Shown here: in pieces, positions 16,663 to 23,674 of the stretch
Position numbering within the stretch: position 1 is the stretch's first letter
Layout: every line of letters begins with the position of its first letter
Assembly: GCA_947503935.1 (NCBI GenBank)
Contig: CANNFR010000010.1
Location: 1 to 64,000, forward strand
Length of the DNA stretch: 64,000 bases
Direction of reading: 5' to 3'
Source of the DNA: an uncultured Paracoccaceae bacterium
Lineage (GTDB): Bacteria; Pseudomonadota; Alphaproteobacteria; Rhodobacterales; Rhodobacteraceae
The notes under the pieces: model-generated
The model's database searches: none
What the model was told of the DNA's origin: nothing
The model's input: only the letters and a program-made list of their open reading frames with translations
Position numbers and translations under genes: made by a program

Positions 16663-17058
16663 TTACTCCGCTGCACGCGTGACGGACACGACGTCATAGG
16701 GGTGGAACTCGGGCGATGACATCGAGAATGCTTCGGCAAGCTCAGGCAACTCACCCGCCTGCACCTTCGCCACCACGGCATCGACGCTTTCGGTGTCGTC
16801 CCACTGCGCATAGTTCAGCACATAGCTGTCGTCGCGCGCGACATGGACCGAGGCGGCGCGGAAGCCGGGTTGAAGGCGGATTTCGGTCTCCATCGCTTCG
16901 GTTAGCTCGGCCGCGAGCTGGTCCAGCGTCACGCCCTCAGCCGGTGTCATGACGTTGACGAAGACAACGCCATCTCCGTCGGCGGTGATCGTCGTGTCCT
17001 GTGCCAAGGCAGCAGAAGAGAGGGCGGTCAGAGCGACCGCTGTCAGAAGGCGTTTCAT
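16663..17058 (-). CDS. Periplasmic small protein with ABM-like alpha/beta-barrel features
   Basis: The protein has 131 residues with a clear signal peptide (MKRLLTAVALTALSSAALAQ). The mature part has the pattern of a dimeric alpha/beta barrel (ABM) domain: FVNVMTPAEGVTLDQLAAEL, then FRAASVHVARDDSYVLNYAQ with WDD, and a C-terminal strand FHPYDVVSV. ABM domains bind or oxidise aromatic or heme-like molecules, but no catalytic residue can be named. It is the first gene after the TetR intergenic region, in operon with the GST gene. Function is unknown. Confidence 0.65.
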   Translation of the reverse strand: MKRLLTAVALTALSSAALAQDTTITADGDGVVFVNVMTPAEGVTLDQLAAELTEAMETEIRLQPGFRAASVHVARDDSYVLNYAQWDDTESVDAVVAKVQAGELPELAEAFSMSSPEFHPYDVVSVTRAAE

Positions 17059-17111
17059 TGGATGATCCTTTCGGGTTCGAGCGCTTGCCAGAACGGCGAG
17101 AGCTCTTTATG

Positions 17112-17168
17112 TATCGACCGATACGATAATAGAGAGCGCACTGTCAATGAAAAATATATCGACCGATA
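17112..17168. promoter_or_regulatory. Two identical TetR-type operators in the divergent promoter
   Basis: The near-palindrome TATCGACCGATA occurs exactly twice, at 17112-17123 and 17157-17168, 45 bases apart. The first lies in the gap between the ABM-like gene and the TetR gene; the second covers codons 4-7 of the TetR gene itself. This is typical of a TetR repressor controlling both itself and the divergent operon. The binding claim is an inference; the repeats are direct observation. Confidence 0.75.
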
Positions 17169-17731
17169 CAAAAAGGGGTCGCGGTCGCCCGGCGCGCCTC
17201 GACAGGGCGGAAGGCGCAGCCATCGCCGAGCGGCTCTTTCACGGCAATGGATATGATCAGATGGGCGTGGCAGCGCTCTGCGACGCGTTAGGGGTTCGAC
17301 AACCCGCACTCTACCGCGTCTTCGGTAGCAAGGCAGGCCTCTTAGAGGCGGCGCTTGAACGCTATGCCGACAGCCCCTTTGCCGCCTTCGTCGCCGAGGA
17401 AGCCGCGCTTTCAAAGACATCGATTGATCTGATGCGGAACGTTCTTCGCAGAGCGGCAGAAGTTTACGCCGAGGATTCAGAGCGATCTGGGTGTTTGGCG
17501 TTGGAGACTGCATATGGCAGCGCGGACCCCACGGCACGACAGGCCGCGAACGTTTTGGTCGACAATGCACGCAGCTTCCTGACCGAGAGATTCGAGGCCC
17601 TTGGCGCACAAGACGCCGACGCCAGTGCGAATGCTGTCCTTTTGGCCATGCGCGGATTGTCTTCCGAGGCACGCGCAGGGAGATCAAAAGCTGCGATGCA
17701 GAGGGCCGTCGATGCCCTCGTCGATCATTAA
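17147..17731 (+). CDS. TetR-family transcriptional regulator
   Basis: This 194-residue protein has an N-terminal TetR helix-turn-helix (about 20-65: VAALCDALGVRQPALYRVFG followed by SKAGLLEAAL) and a variable ligand-binding C-terminus. It diverges from the ABM-like/GST genes, with paired operators between them, so it likely represses that cargo operon and itself. The ATG at 17147 places one operator inside the reading frame; a later start is possible but would leave no obvious ribosome binding site. Confidence 0.9.
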   Translation: MKNISTDTKRGRGRPARLDRAEGAAIAERLFHGNGYDQMGVAALCDALGVRQPALYRVFGSKAGLLEAALERYADSPFAAFVAEEAALSKTSIDLMRNVLRRAAEVYAEDSERSGCLALETAYGSADPTARQAANVLVDNARSFLTERFEALGAQDADASANAVLLAMRGLSSEARAGRSKAAMQRAVDALVDH

Positions 17732-17802
17732 CGGTTTTTCCGCATCATGTTGACGTGAGAAGGCTCCGCCCGGTTTCCCGGGCGGGGCTGAGATCGCGGT
17801 CC

Positions 17803-18138
17803 TCAGTCGCCGTTCTTGCGGCGTGCCCGGGACCAGATGAGGCTGAAAGTCTCCTCGCCGCCTTCGACGACGGTGTCATCGAAGAGGTTGGCGTAGATGG
17901 GCTGGGTGAAGCTCGGATCGTCCAGCTTGAGGCTCAGATAGTCGCGCTGCTCGTTCGAGGTCTTAGACCAGGCGGCACCGATCTCGGCGCGGCCGACGAA
18001 GACCCGGTGGGAGGGGGCGTTCTCGCCGGAGGTGCTGTCCTCGGGGACGATGCGGACGTTCTGGGCCTGCACGTTGAGGGTGACGATTTCTCCGACGTAT
18101 TCGTTGCCGGTCTTCTTGAAGGTTCCGATGGTGGCCAT
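17803..18138 (-). CDS. DUF736 family protein
   Basis: The protein has 111 residues and matches DUF736, which is nearly universal in alphaproteobacterial trb-type plasmids and ICEs: MATIGTFKKTGNEYVGEIVT, then HRVFVGRAEIGAAWSK and YLSLKLDDPSF. It has an all-beta, single-domain appearance and no signal peptide. Function is unknown. It is a backbone gene, isolated here by cargo on both sides. Confidence 0.9.
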   Translation of the reverse strand: MATIGTFKKTGNEYVGEIVTLNVQAQNVRIVPEDSTSGENAPSHRVFVGRAEIGAAWSKTSNEQRDYLSLKLDDPSFTQPIYANLFDDTVVEGGEETFSLIWSRARRKNGD

Positions 18139-18704
18139 GTCATTTCTCCTATTGGCTTTCGATCCCGCGCCCGTCGCGGTCTCGATGGCGATCGTCAGGA
18201 CCGGGACGATCCGCCGACGCAGCCCTTGGCCCGCAGCGCCAGCGGAGGACGCCGGGGGCGGACTTTCTTGGACCCGTCAGGGTCGTCCCGCGAGGAATGG
18301 GCAAAGCCCAGGGGAAGAAAGTCCGAACCAGGCGTTGCGGCTGAGGCGGTCGAGGCGTCAGCCGATCCCGGTCAGATCAGCCCATTGAGAGGCCGTGACG
18401 GACGCGGGTGACGAGGGCATGGGATGAGAAATGACCGCCACCCTCGGACCGGGCAATCCACCGGCAACGCTGATCGGAGAAAGACAGGCTCTAGCGTGCA
18501 GAACGGCGCAGAACTGGTTCATCGCCGAACGCTCACGGTAATGCGAGAATGCGCTCTCCCACTAGGTTTGGCGGTGTTCGACATGCGCTGTGCTTGGTCG
18601 AGGCGCTGTAACGATATCAGACGCGCCCAGCCGAACGCCCATATCTGAGCCTTGGCCTGACCTGCGCTATTCCGAGATGTCAGGCTTTCGGAAACGGCGA
18701 GGTG
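18139..18704. other. Non-coding stretch upstream of DUF736
   Basis: No gene is recognised in these 566 bases. The DUF736 ribosome binding site (AGGAGAAATGACATG on the minus strand) lies at its left end. Its right end runs into a decayed copy of the membrane-protein gene. Short frames have no recognisable content. Confidence 0.4.
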
Positions 18705-18798
18705 TCAGCGATCATTCGCGAACGGGCTCGCCCGCATGGTGTCAGTGTGTCGTAAATCATCCTCGCCTGTAGAACCGGTGAGGCTGGCGAAACAGACC
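18705..18798 (-). pseudogene. Remnant of a second copy of the small membrane-protein gene (last ~30 codons)
   Basis: On the minus strand this stretch reads FASLTGSTGEDD, then HTDTMRAS and PFANDR followed by a stop. It aligns without gaps to the C-terminus of the intact gene at 20591-21061 (IASLAGPIGEDD, HTEAIQAS, SFANDR, stop). DNA identity is roughly 70 percent by eye over about 90 bases, and the frame and stop are preserved. Upstream of it the similarity stops abruptly at the SDR/metallo-hydrolase cargo. It is therefore a truncated paralogue flanking the cargo insertion. Confidence 0.8.
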
Positions 18799-18844
18799 TT
18801 ATATACAGACATTCGCTGTATCGGAGTATGCAAGCTTTCGAAGC

Positions 18845-19558
18845 TTAGTCGCCGGACCAAAGATGCCGGCCGCCATCCACCGGGATAATTGCGCCGGTGA
18901 TTGCGCGAGCCATCATGATCCCGACCACCGATCGACCAAACGCCAACGGCGAGACAATCTCGCCGGTCAGCGTCTTTGCGCGTTCGCTGTCCTGAAGCGC
19001 GGTCCGCTCGTCGTCGTCCATATAGTCCCAGAGTGCGGAATCGATGAAGCCGGGGCGGATCACGTTGCAGCGGATCGGAGCGAAGGACACCGCGACCACC
19101 CTCGCCATCGCTTCCACGGCATTAAATGCGATGTGAACATGACCTGCGTTGTCGGTGGCTGCGGCGGCATAGCCGCCCGTGATAAGCGTGATCGAGCCGT
19201 CATTCGCGAGATGTTCCTTTCCCTTCAGGAGGCAAGCATGGGTTGCCCAAAGCTTTGCGTCCATGAACTCATGCGCTTCTTCTGGCGGCGTGTCTCGAAA
19301 GCTGGCCCGCCCCACGGCGCCTGCGGTGATCGCCAGATGATCGATGTCGCCCGCCTGCGCGAAAAGACGAGAGACGCTCTCGCTATTGGTCAGGTCAACG
19401 GGAAGGCCTTCGCAACCGATGTCTTGAGCAGCTTTCTCGGCCTTCTCGACCGTTCGAGACGTCACGATGACCGAAGCGCCAGCTTCCAGCGACGCCTCTG
19501 CGATTCCGCGCCCCATGCCACTGGCACCGCCGATGCAGAGCACTTTCCGTTTTTCCAT
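18845..19558 (-). CDS. Short-chain dehydrogenase/reductase-like protein lacking the YxxxK pair
   Basis: This 237-residue protein has a Rossmann fold with the cofactor motif GGASGMGRGIAEA (about 9-21), the ADP-binding VTSRTVEKAEK, and a C-terminal IPVDGGRHLWSG typical of SDRs. The catalytic site is odd: where SDRs have YxxxK, this protein reads GHVHIAFNAVEAM, putting His in place of Tyr and Asn in place of Lys. It may be catalytically inactive or use different chemistry. It is divergent from the adjacent metallo-hydrolase gene, with 129 bases between them. Confidence 0.82.
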   Translation of the reverse strand: MEKRKVLCIGGASGMGRGIAEASLEAGASVIVTSRTVEKAEKAAQDIGCEGLPVDLTNSESVSRLFAQAGDIDHLAITAGAVGRASFRDTPPEEAHEFMDAKLWATHACLLKGKEHLANDGSITLITGGYAAAATDNAGHVHIAFNAVEAMARVVAVSFAPIRCNVIRPGFIDSALWDYMDDDERTALQDSERAKTLTGEIVSPLAFGRSVVGIMMARAITGAIIPVDGGRHLWSGD

Positions 19559-19687
19559 TCTCCAACCTTTTTTTGCTCACGATCAAATTTTGCTACGCAA
19601 TGTTTATCCTATGCAACGCGAACCGCTTCGTATGGATCGCAACTATGCTAGCATGATTTGCCGGAATTCTTATGCGAAGGATCAATT

Positions 19688-20587
19688 ATGCGACACACTC
19701 TTCTCTCGGTCTTGCTCATATCGATCCTCTCGTTATCCAATCCGGCTCTTGCGCAAGATCCTGCGGTCAGTCGCTTTGCCGAGAGTGGAGACGGATCGGT
19801 CAACACATGGATTATTGAAGGTGAAGAGGAGATCGTCCTAATCGACACTCAAAGATCGCTGTCAAACGGTCGGAGAGTTGCCGAGCAGGTCGACGCGCTT
19901 GGAAAGCCAGTCGTCGCAATCCTACTGACGCATGCCCACCCGGATCATTTCGGTGGAATGGCATCCCTAATTAGCGCGTTTCCGGACACGCCGGTTTACG
20001 CATCGCCGCAGACGATCGAAATCATGCGTACCGATGCAAACGGCTTCATCGCGGCGGCCAAGCAAGTGTTGAGTGAGGACGCACCCGATCAGCAGCCCCT
20101 ACCGACACGATCGTTCGAGAATGGCGAGCTTCTAACTTTCGGCAGTATTCGATTGCGCGCCCATGAAATAGGCCAAGGCGAGGCGGACGCCATGACGATG
20201 TTCTACGCTCCCGAACTCAACGCACTCTTCACCGCCGACGTCGTCGACAACGGAATGACGCCCTTCATGATGGAAGGGCATACGACAGCATGGCTTGCGC
20301 AGATCGACGAGATCGTGGCGGAGTACCGCGACCTCGATCCGTCGGTTTTTCCGGGCCATGGCGAGGCCGGCACGATGGCGCTCTTCGAGGAACAAGCCGA
20401 GATGATTGACTGGGTCCAAGCGCAGGTTGAGTCACGTGTTGCCGATGGACTTGGTGAGGAAGAAATTGACGCAATTGTTGATGATTTCGAGCGCCGCTAC
20501 CCCGACCATCCTCCCGTCGCGGCGGTGCCGGACCTGATGCGTGAGAATGTCAAAGCCGTCGGGCGGGAGTTGTCAGCGGATCGCTGA
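19688..20587 (+). CDS. Secreted metallo-beta-lactamase-fold hydrolase
   Basis: This is a 299-residue MBL-fold protein with a signal peptide (about 1-22), so likely periplasmic. It has the zinc motif THAHPDHFGG (His82, His84, Asp86, His87), a later EGHTTAW and the FPGHGEAG motif. The start at 19688 follows AAGGATC and gives the signal peptide. It is not close to true beta-lactamases; this broad family hydrolyses lactones, thioesters or other small molecules, so no resistance is claimed. Its stop lies 3 bases from the convergent membrane-protein gene stop, marking the cargo edge. Confidence 0.87.
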   Translation: MRHTLLSVLLISILSLSNPALAQDPAVSRFAESGDGSVNTWIIEGEEEIVLIDTQRSLSNGRRVAEQVDALGKPVVAILLTHAHPDHFGGMASLISAFPDTPVYASPQTIEIMRTDANGFIAAAKQVLSEDAPDQQPLPTRSFENGELLTFGSIRLRAHEIGQGEADAMTMFYAPELNALFTADVVDNGMTPFMMEGHTTAWLAQIDEIVAEYRDLDPSVFPGHGEAGTMALFEEQAEMIDWVQAQVESRVADGLGEEEIDAIVDDFERRYPDHPPVAAVPDLMRENVKAVGRELSADR

Positions 20588-20590
20588 CAT

Positions 20591-21061
20591 TTAACGGTCG
20601 TTCGCGAACGAGCTCGCCTGGATGGCTTCTGTGTGCTGCCCATCATCCTCGCCAATAGGACCAGCGAGGCTTGCGATCCGCACCCAGGCGGTGCCTGCGG
20701 TGACGATCCCGCCGATGATCGCGAATGCCAGTGTCCAAGTTTCGGAAGCGCCGCCGATCTGCGACAGGCCCTTGATCGCCGAGAATCCGGCGACGCCGGC
20801 AGGGGCAGCGAAGAGCGCGCCGATGGCCAAACGAATGGGGATGGACTGGACCTTGGCGAAGACGATTTGACCGATGAGATAGGTGAAGACGGCGGCAAAC
20901 ATACCAGCCACCAATGCCGCGATCACGCCCGTTTCAGTGTCGTAGACATACATGCCTACGCTTACGCCGACGAAGGCAGGCAGTGCATAGACGGCCAGCG
21001 CGAACAGCACCCAGACGAGAAAGCCGAGGCCGATTACACTCAGGAAGGCTGATACGAACAT
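20591..21061 (-). CDS. Small multi-pass membrane protein of the ICE backbone
   Basis: The protein has 156 residues with about four predicted membrane segments (roughly 3-25, 28-60, 75-95 and 110-130) and a polar C-terminus. I recognise no named family. A decayed C-terminal copy lies at 18705-18798, so this gene family was once present twice. It is transcribed in the same direction as the DUF2493, toprim and ParB genes and precedes DUF736 in the backbone order. Confidence 0.7.
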   Translation of the reverse strand: MFVSAFLSVIGLGFLVWVLFALAVYALPAFVGVSVGMYVYDTETGVIAALVAGMFAAVFTYLIGQIVFAKVQSIPIRLAIGALFAAPAGVAGFSAIKGLSQIGGASETWTLAFAIIGGIVTAGTAWVRIASLAGPIGEDDGQHTEAIQASSFANDR

Positions 21062-21185
21062 GGGCGGTCTCCTCTCATGGACTGCACCTCCACCACCGCC
21101 ACGGCACTAATAAAGTATAGCGTATCCGCGGTGTTCACGGAATATTCCCGCTGAGGGCATCGCGATGCGATCTGCGCATCACGGG

Positions 21186-22112
21186 TCATGACGACCCGCC
21201 TTTCGCTGCGCGGAAATCATAGAGCGGGATGCCGAGCACCTTGGCCTTGTCGGCGAGATTGTCGGTGATGCCCGAACCGGGAAACACGATCATACCGATC
21301 GGCAGCGTTTCCAGGAGTTGATCGTTGCGCTTGAACGGCGCGGCTTTGCCGTGGCGCGTCCAGTCCGGCTTGAAGACGATCTGTTGGCATTGGCGCTTGT
21401 CGGCCCAGCAGGCCGCGATCTTCTCTGCGCCTTTCGGCGAGCCGCCATGCAGAAGCACCATGTCGGCGTGCTTGGCGCGGACCTTGTCGAGTGCCGCCCA
21501 GATGGCCCTCGTGTCGGCCACATCCTGCCCGCCGGTGAAGGCGATCTTCGTACCTGTCGGGATCAGCGGTTCGAGCTCTGCCTTGCGCTTGGCGTCGAGA
21601 TAGTCGCGGCTGTCGATCATCGTGGCGGTCATGTGCTTGCGATTGACGTGGCTACCGGAACGCGGGTGCCAGGTCTGGCCGAGATGCGCTTCGAAATGCT
21701 CGGCAGCGAGATCGCGCATGCCCTCATAGGCGTTGCGCTGTTCGGTGAGCGTCAGCCCTTCGGCGATGAGGCGTTCCAGTTCGACCGAGCGGACTTCGGA
21801 GCCGTCCTGGCTGCGCTGCGCGCGTCGCTGCGCCTGTTCATTGTCGTCGAGCTTGCGATCGATGCGGGTCGCCATCCGGTGGAAGACATTGGTGGTCGAC
21901 CAGAGCAGGTCTTCGAGATCGGGTTCGAGCCGCGTGTCGCCGAGCGCCACGACAAGTGCATCAAAAATGTCGGCGATCGCGCCTTCGACGATGCTGGCGT
22001 CTGGCAATGGCCGCGGATCGGGCTCATCGGCGAAGGGGCGATGTCCGAAGAGCTGGAGTTCGTCGAGGACGAGGGCTGTGGCGGAGCGTGTCTCGGGTTC
22101 GTGCTGGGTCAT
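21186..22112 (-). CDS. DUF2493 (SLOG-like) family protein
   Basis: The protein has 308 residues. The C-terminal 130 residues match DUF2493, a SLOG/YspA-like nucleotide-binding Rossmann domain: IAFTGGQDVADTRAIWAALD, then MVLLHGGSPKGAEKIAACWA and FPGSGITDNLADKAK. The N-terminal half is helical and specific to plasmid/ICE versions. It sits in the conserved DUF736-DUF2493-toprim-ParB order. The ligand and role are unknown; SLOG domains elsewhere sense nucleotide-derived molecules. Confidence 0.87.
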   Translation of the reverse strand: MTQHEPETRSATALVLDELQLFGHRPFADEPDPRPLPDASIVEGAIADIFDALVVALGDTRLEPDLEDLLWSTTNVFHRMATRIDRKLDDNEQAQRRAQRSQDGSEVRSVELERLIAEGLTLTEQRNAYEGMRDLAAEHFEAHLGQTWHPRSGSHVNRKHMTATMIDSRDYLDAKRKAELEPLIPTGTKIAFTGGQDVADTRAIWAALDKVRAKHADMVLLHGGSPKGAEKIAACWADKRQCQQIVFKPDWTRHGKAAPFKRNDQLLETLPIGMIVFPGSGITDNLADKAKVLGIPLYDFRAAKGGSS

Positions 22113-22420
22113 GGGCGTTGTGCCTCCTTGTCGCTGACCGCGCCTCGCGCGGCCTTCATGGGCGACGGAAAGCGGGACGCGACCGGGCCTGCACCCTTTG
22201 CCAGAAGGGCCGGAGCGTCAGCGGAGGATGGCAGAGGCGACGCCGTTTTGAATCGCGATGCAAAGCCAGGCTCGCCCGGCGGCGGAAAACGGTGTCGCCG
22301 CAGCCATTGCCGGACCGGGCGGGTTCCGCTCCGGCTCGCCCCTCTCGGGAAGGCCGTCAGGCGCGGCTCCGTGGCGAGGGCTCATTCAGCCTGTCCCGCT
22401 GACGAGACCGGTTCTCGACT
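22113..22420. other. Non-coding stretch between DUF2493 and the toprim gene
   Basis: No gene is recognised in these 308 bases. On the minus strand, the leader of the DUF2493 gene contains a CCGCGC-GAG-GCGCGG hairpin shortly before its AAGGAGG ribosome binding site. At the right end an inverted repeat, CGAGACCGG/CCGGTCTCG (22403-22433), overlaps the toprim stop codon and may be a terminator without a T-run. Confidence 0.45.
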
Positions 22421-23467
22421 TCAGCCGGTCTCGACCGCCAGCAAGGTCGGAACATCGACCGGTGAGAGCTGGGGACGCAAATGGCTGCGCATCTCGTCGA
22501 TGCCGCATTTCCGGAGATCGCCGTTGAAATCGTCCAGCATGGGTCGCAGCGGCAGGAGGTGCAGGTCACTGTCTGCGAAGCGATCAGTCAATGTGTCGAA
22601 CGCCGCTTGGCCAGCCTCGTCATTGTCGATGGCGACATAGAGCCTGCGAAGATCGGTCGGCGGATCGAACGCCGCGAGATGAATGCCAGACAGCGCCGCT
22701 GCAATCGGCAGACCGGCAAGTGCCAGCCTCAGTGAGAGCATCGTCTCCAAGCCTTCACCCACAGCGAGAGTGTCGGTCGGTGATCCGATCCTGACGGCGT
22801 GGCCGAGCAGATTGCCCATCGCCTTGCGGTTGGGATCGAGCGGAGCCTTTTCGGCCGTCTGCGGATCAAGCCAGGTCCGATGAACGCCGGTCAGGGTTCC
22901 GGCAGTGTCGGTGACCTTGGCGAGCAGTGCGGGCCAAGCGTCGGGCGGGTCATTGGCGTCCGCGTCCTCTCGCCAGTAGTAGCAGTTCGGGTGGAACCGA
23001 AGCGCGCTCACGCTTCGAAGGTCTTTCAGACCGCGTGCGGAGAGATAGCGTTCCACCAGCGTGCCCGTGATTTGTTGCCCCATCGCCCATAGGCGTCGGG
23101 CCGCTTCGGGTGATCCTTGCGGAGCCGGTTCTTGCCGCTGTGGCGCGGGTGGCTCGGGACGCGGTAGACTGAGAAAGCGACGCGCCTCGTCGAGCGTGTC
23201 GCGCAGCGTCGAGAGATTGAGATTGGCCGCGATGAGGTCGAGCAGATCGCCATGCTCGCCCGTAGCGGCGTCGGTCCATTTGCCTGCCGCACCCTTCCCG
23301 CGAGTCGGCCCGGTCAGCCGGACATAGAGACTGCGACCGGGCGAATTGTCGACATCGCCGACGACCCAGTAGTTGCCGTGCTTGCGTCCATTCGAGAGGT
23401 ACTGGCGGCATACAGCCTCGGCTTCGCGGCTGAGCTTTTGCGATAGGTCCGTTGCGGGACTGTCCAT
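22421..23467 (-). CDS. Toprim domain protein (plasmid/ICE primase-like)
   Basis: This 348-residue protein has an N-terminal DUF7146-like region (WVVGDVDNSPGRSLYVRLTG) and a C-terminal Toprim_3 domain with the acidic motifs VGEGLETMLSL and VAIDNDEAGQAAFD (about 240-295). Such proteins are thought to be primase or helicase-primase accessories. The start at 23467 has the ribosome binding site AGGAGAAAG; the longer frame is rejected. An intrinsic terminator lies only 25 bases upstream of the ATG, which implies attenuation or readthrough control. Confidence 0.88.
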   Translation of the reverse strand: MDSPATDLSQKLSREAEAVCRQYLSNGRKHGNYWVVGDVDNSPGRSLYVRLTGPTRGKGAAGKWTDAATGEHGDLLDLIAANLNLSTLRDTLDEARRFLSLPRPEPPAPQRQEPAPQGSPEAARRLWAMGQQITGTLVERYLSARGLKDLRSVSALRFHPNCYYWREDADANDPPDAWPALLAKVTDTAGTLTGVHRTWLDPQTAEKAPLDPNRKAMGNLLGHAVRIGSPTDTLAVGEGLETMLSLRLALAGLPIAAALSGIHLAAFDPPTDLRRLYVAIDNDEAGQAAFDTLTDRFADSDLHLLPLRPMLDDFNGDLRKCGIDEMRSHLRPQLSPVDVPTLLAVETG

Positions 23468-23491
23468 GTCTTTCTCCTGAATGATGCGCAG

Positions 23492-23521
23492 AAAAAAGGG
23501 CCTGCCGCGTCCGACAGGCCC
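23492..23521 (-). terminator. Intrinsic terminator or attenuator in front of the toprim gene
   Basis: On the minus strand GGGCCTG-N10-CAGGCCC is followed by six T residues, a textbook intrinsic terminator. It lies 154 bases after the parB stop codon but ends only 25 bases before the toprim start codon, with the toprim ribosome binding site in between. There is no room for a separate promoter after it, so it acts either as a leaky parB terminator or as a leader attenuator of the toprim gene. Confidence 0.8.
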
Positions 23522-23674
23522 CGGGTCGAGGGAGTTGGGGGAGCGCCTCCCTCGGTTGGTCGTCGCCAACTGCTCGAAACTGGGCGAAGGCGGCTTCGAC
23601 GACAGGTCGATCATCACCCAATCGGGTGCGTCGAACCATCGACCAAGGGCCGCCGAACGCCTGTCTTTGCGCCT

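Noticed and set aside
19688-20587. Calling the MBL-fold protein a beta-lactamase resistance gene
   Set aside because: Only the general zinc motif is shared; the family is broad and the protein lacks specific beta-lactamase features.
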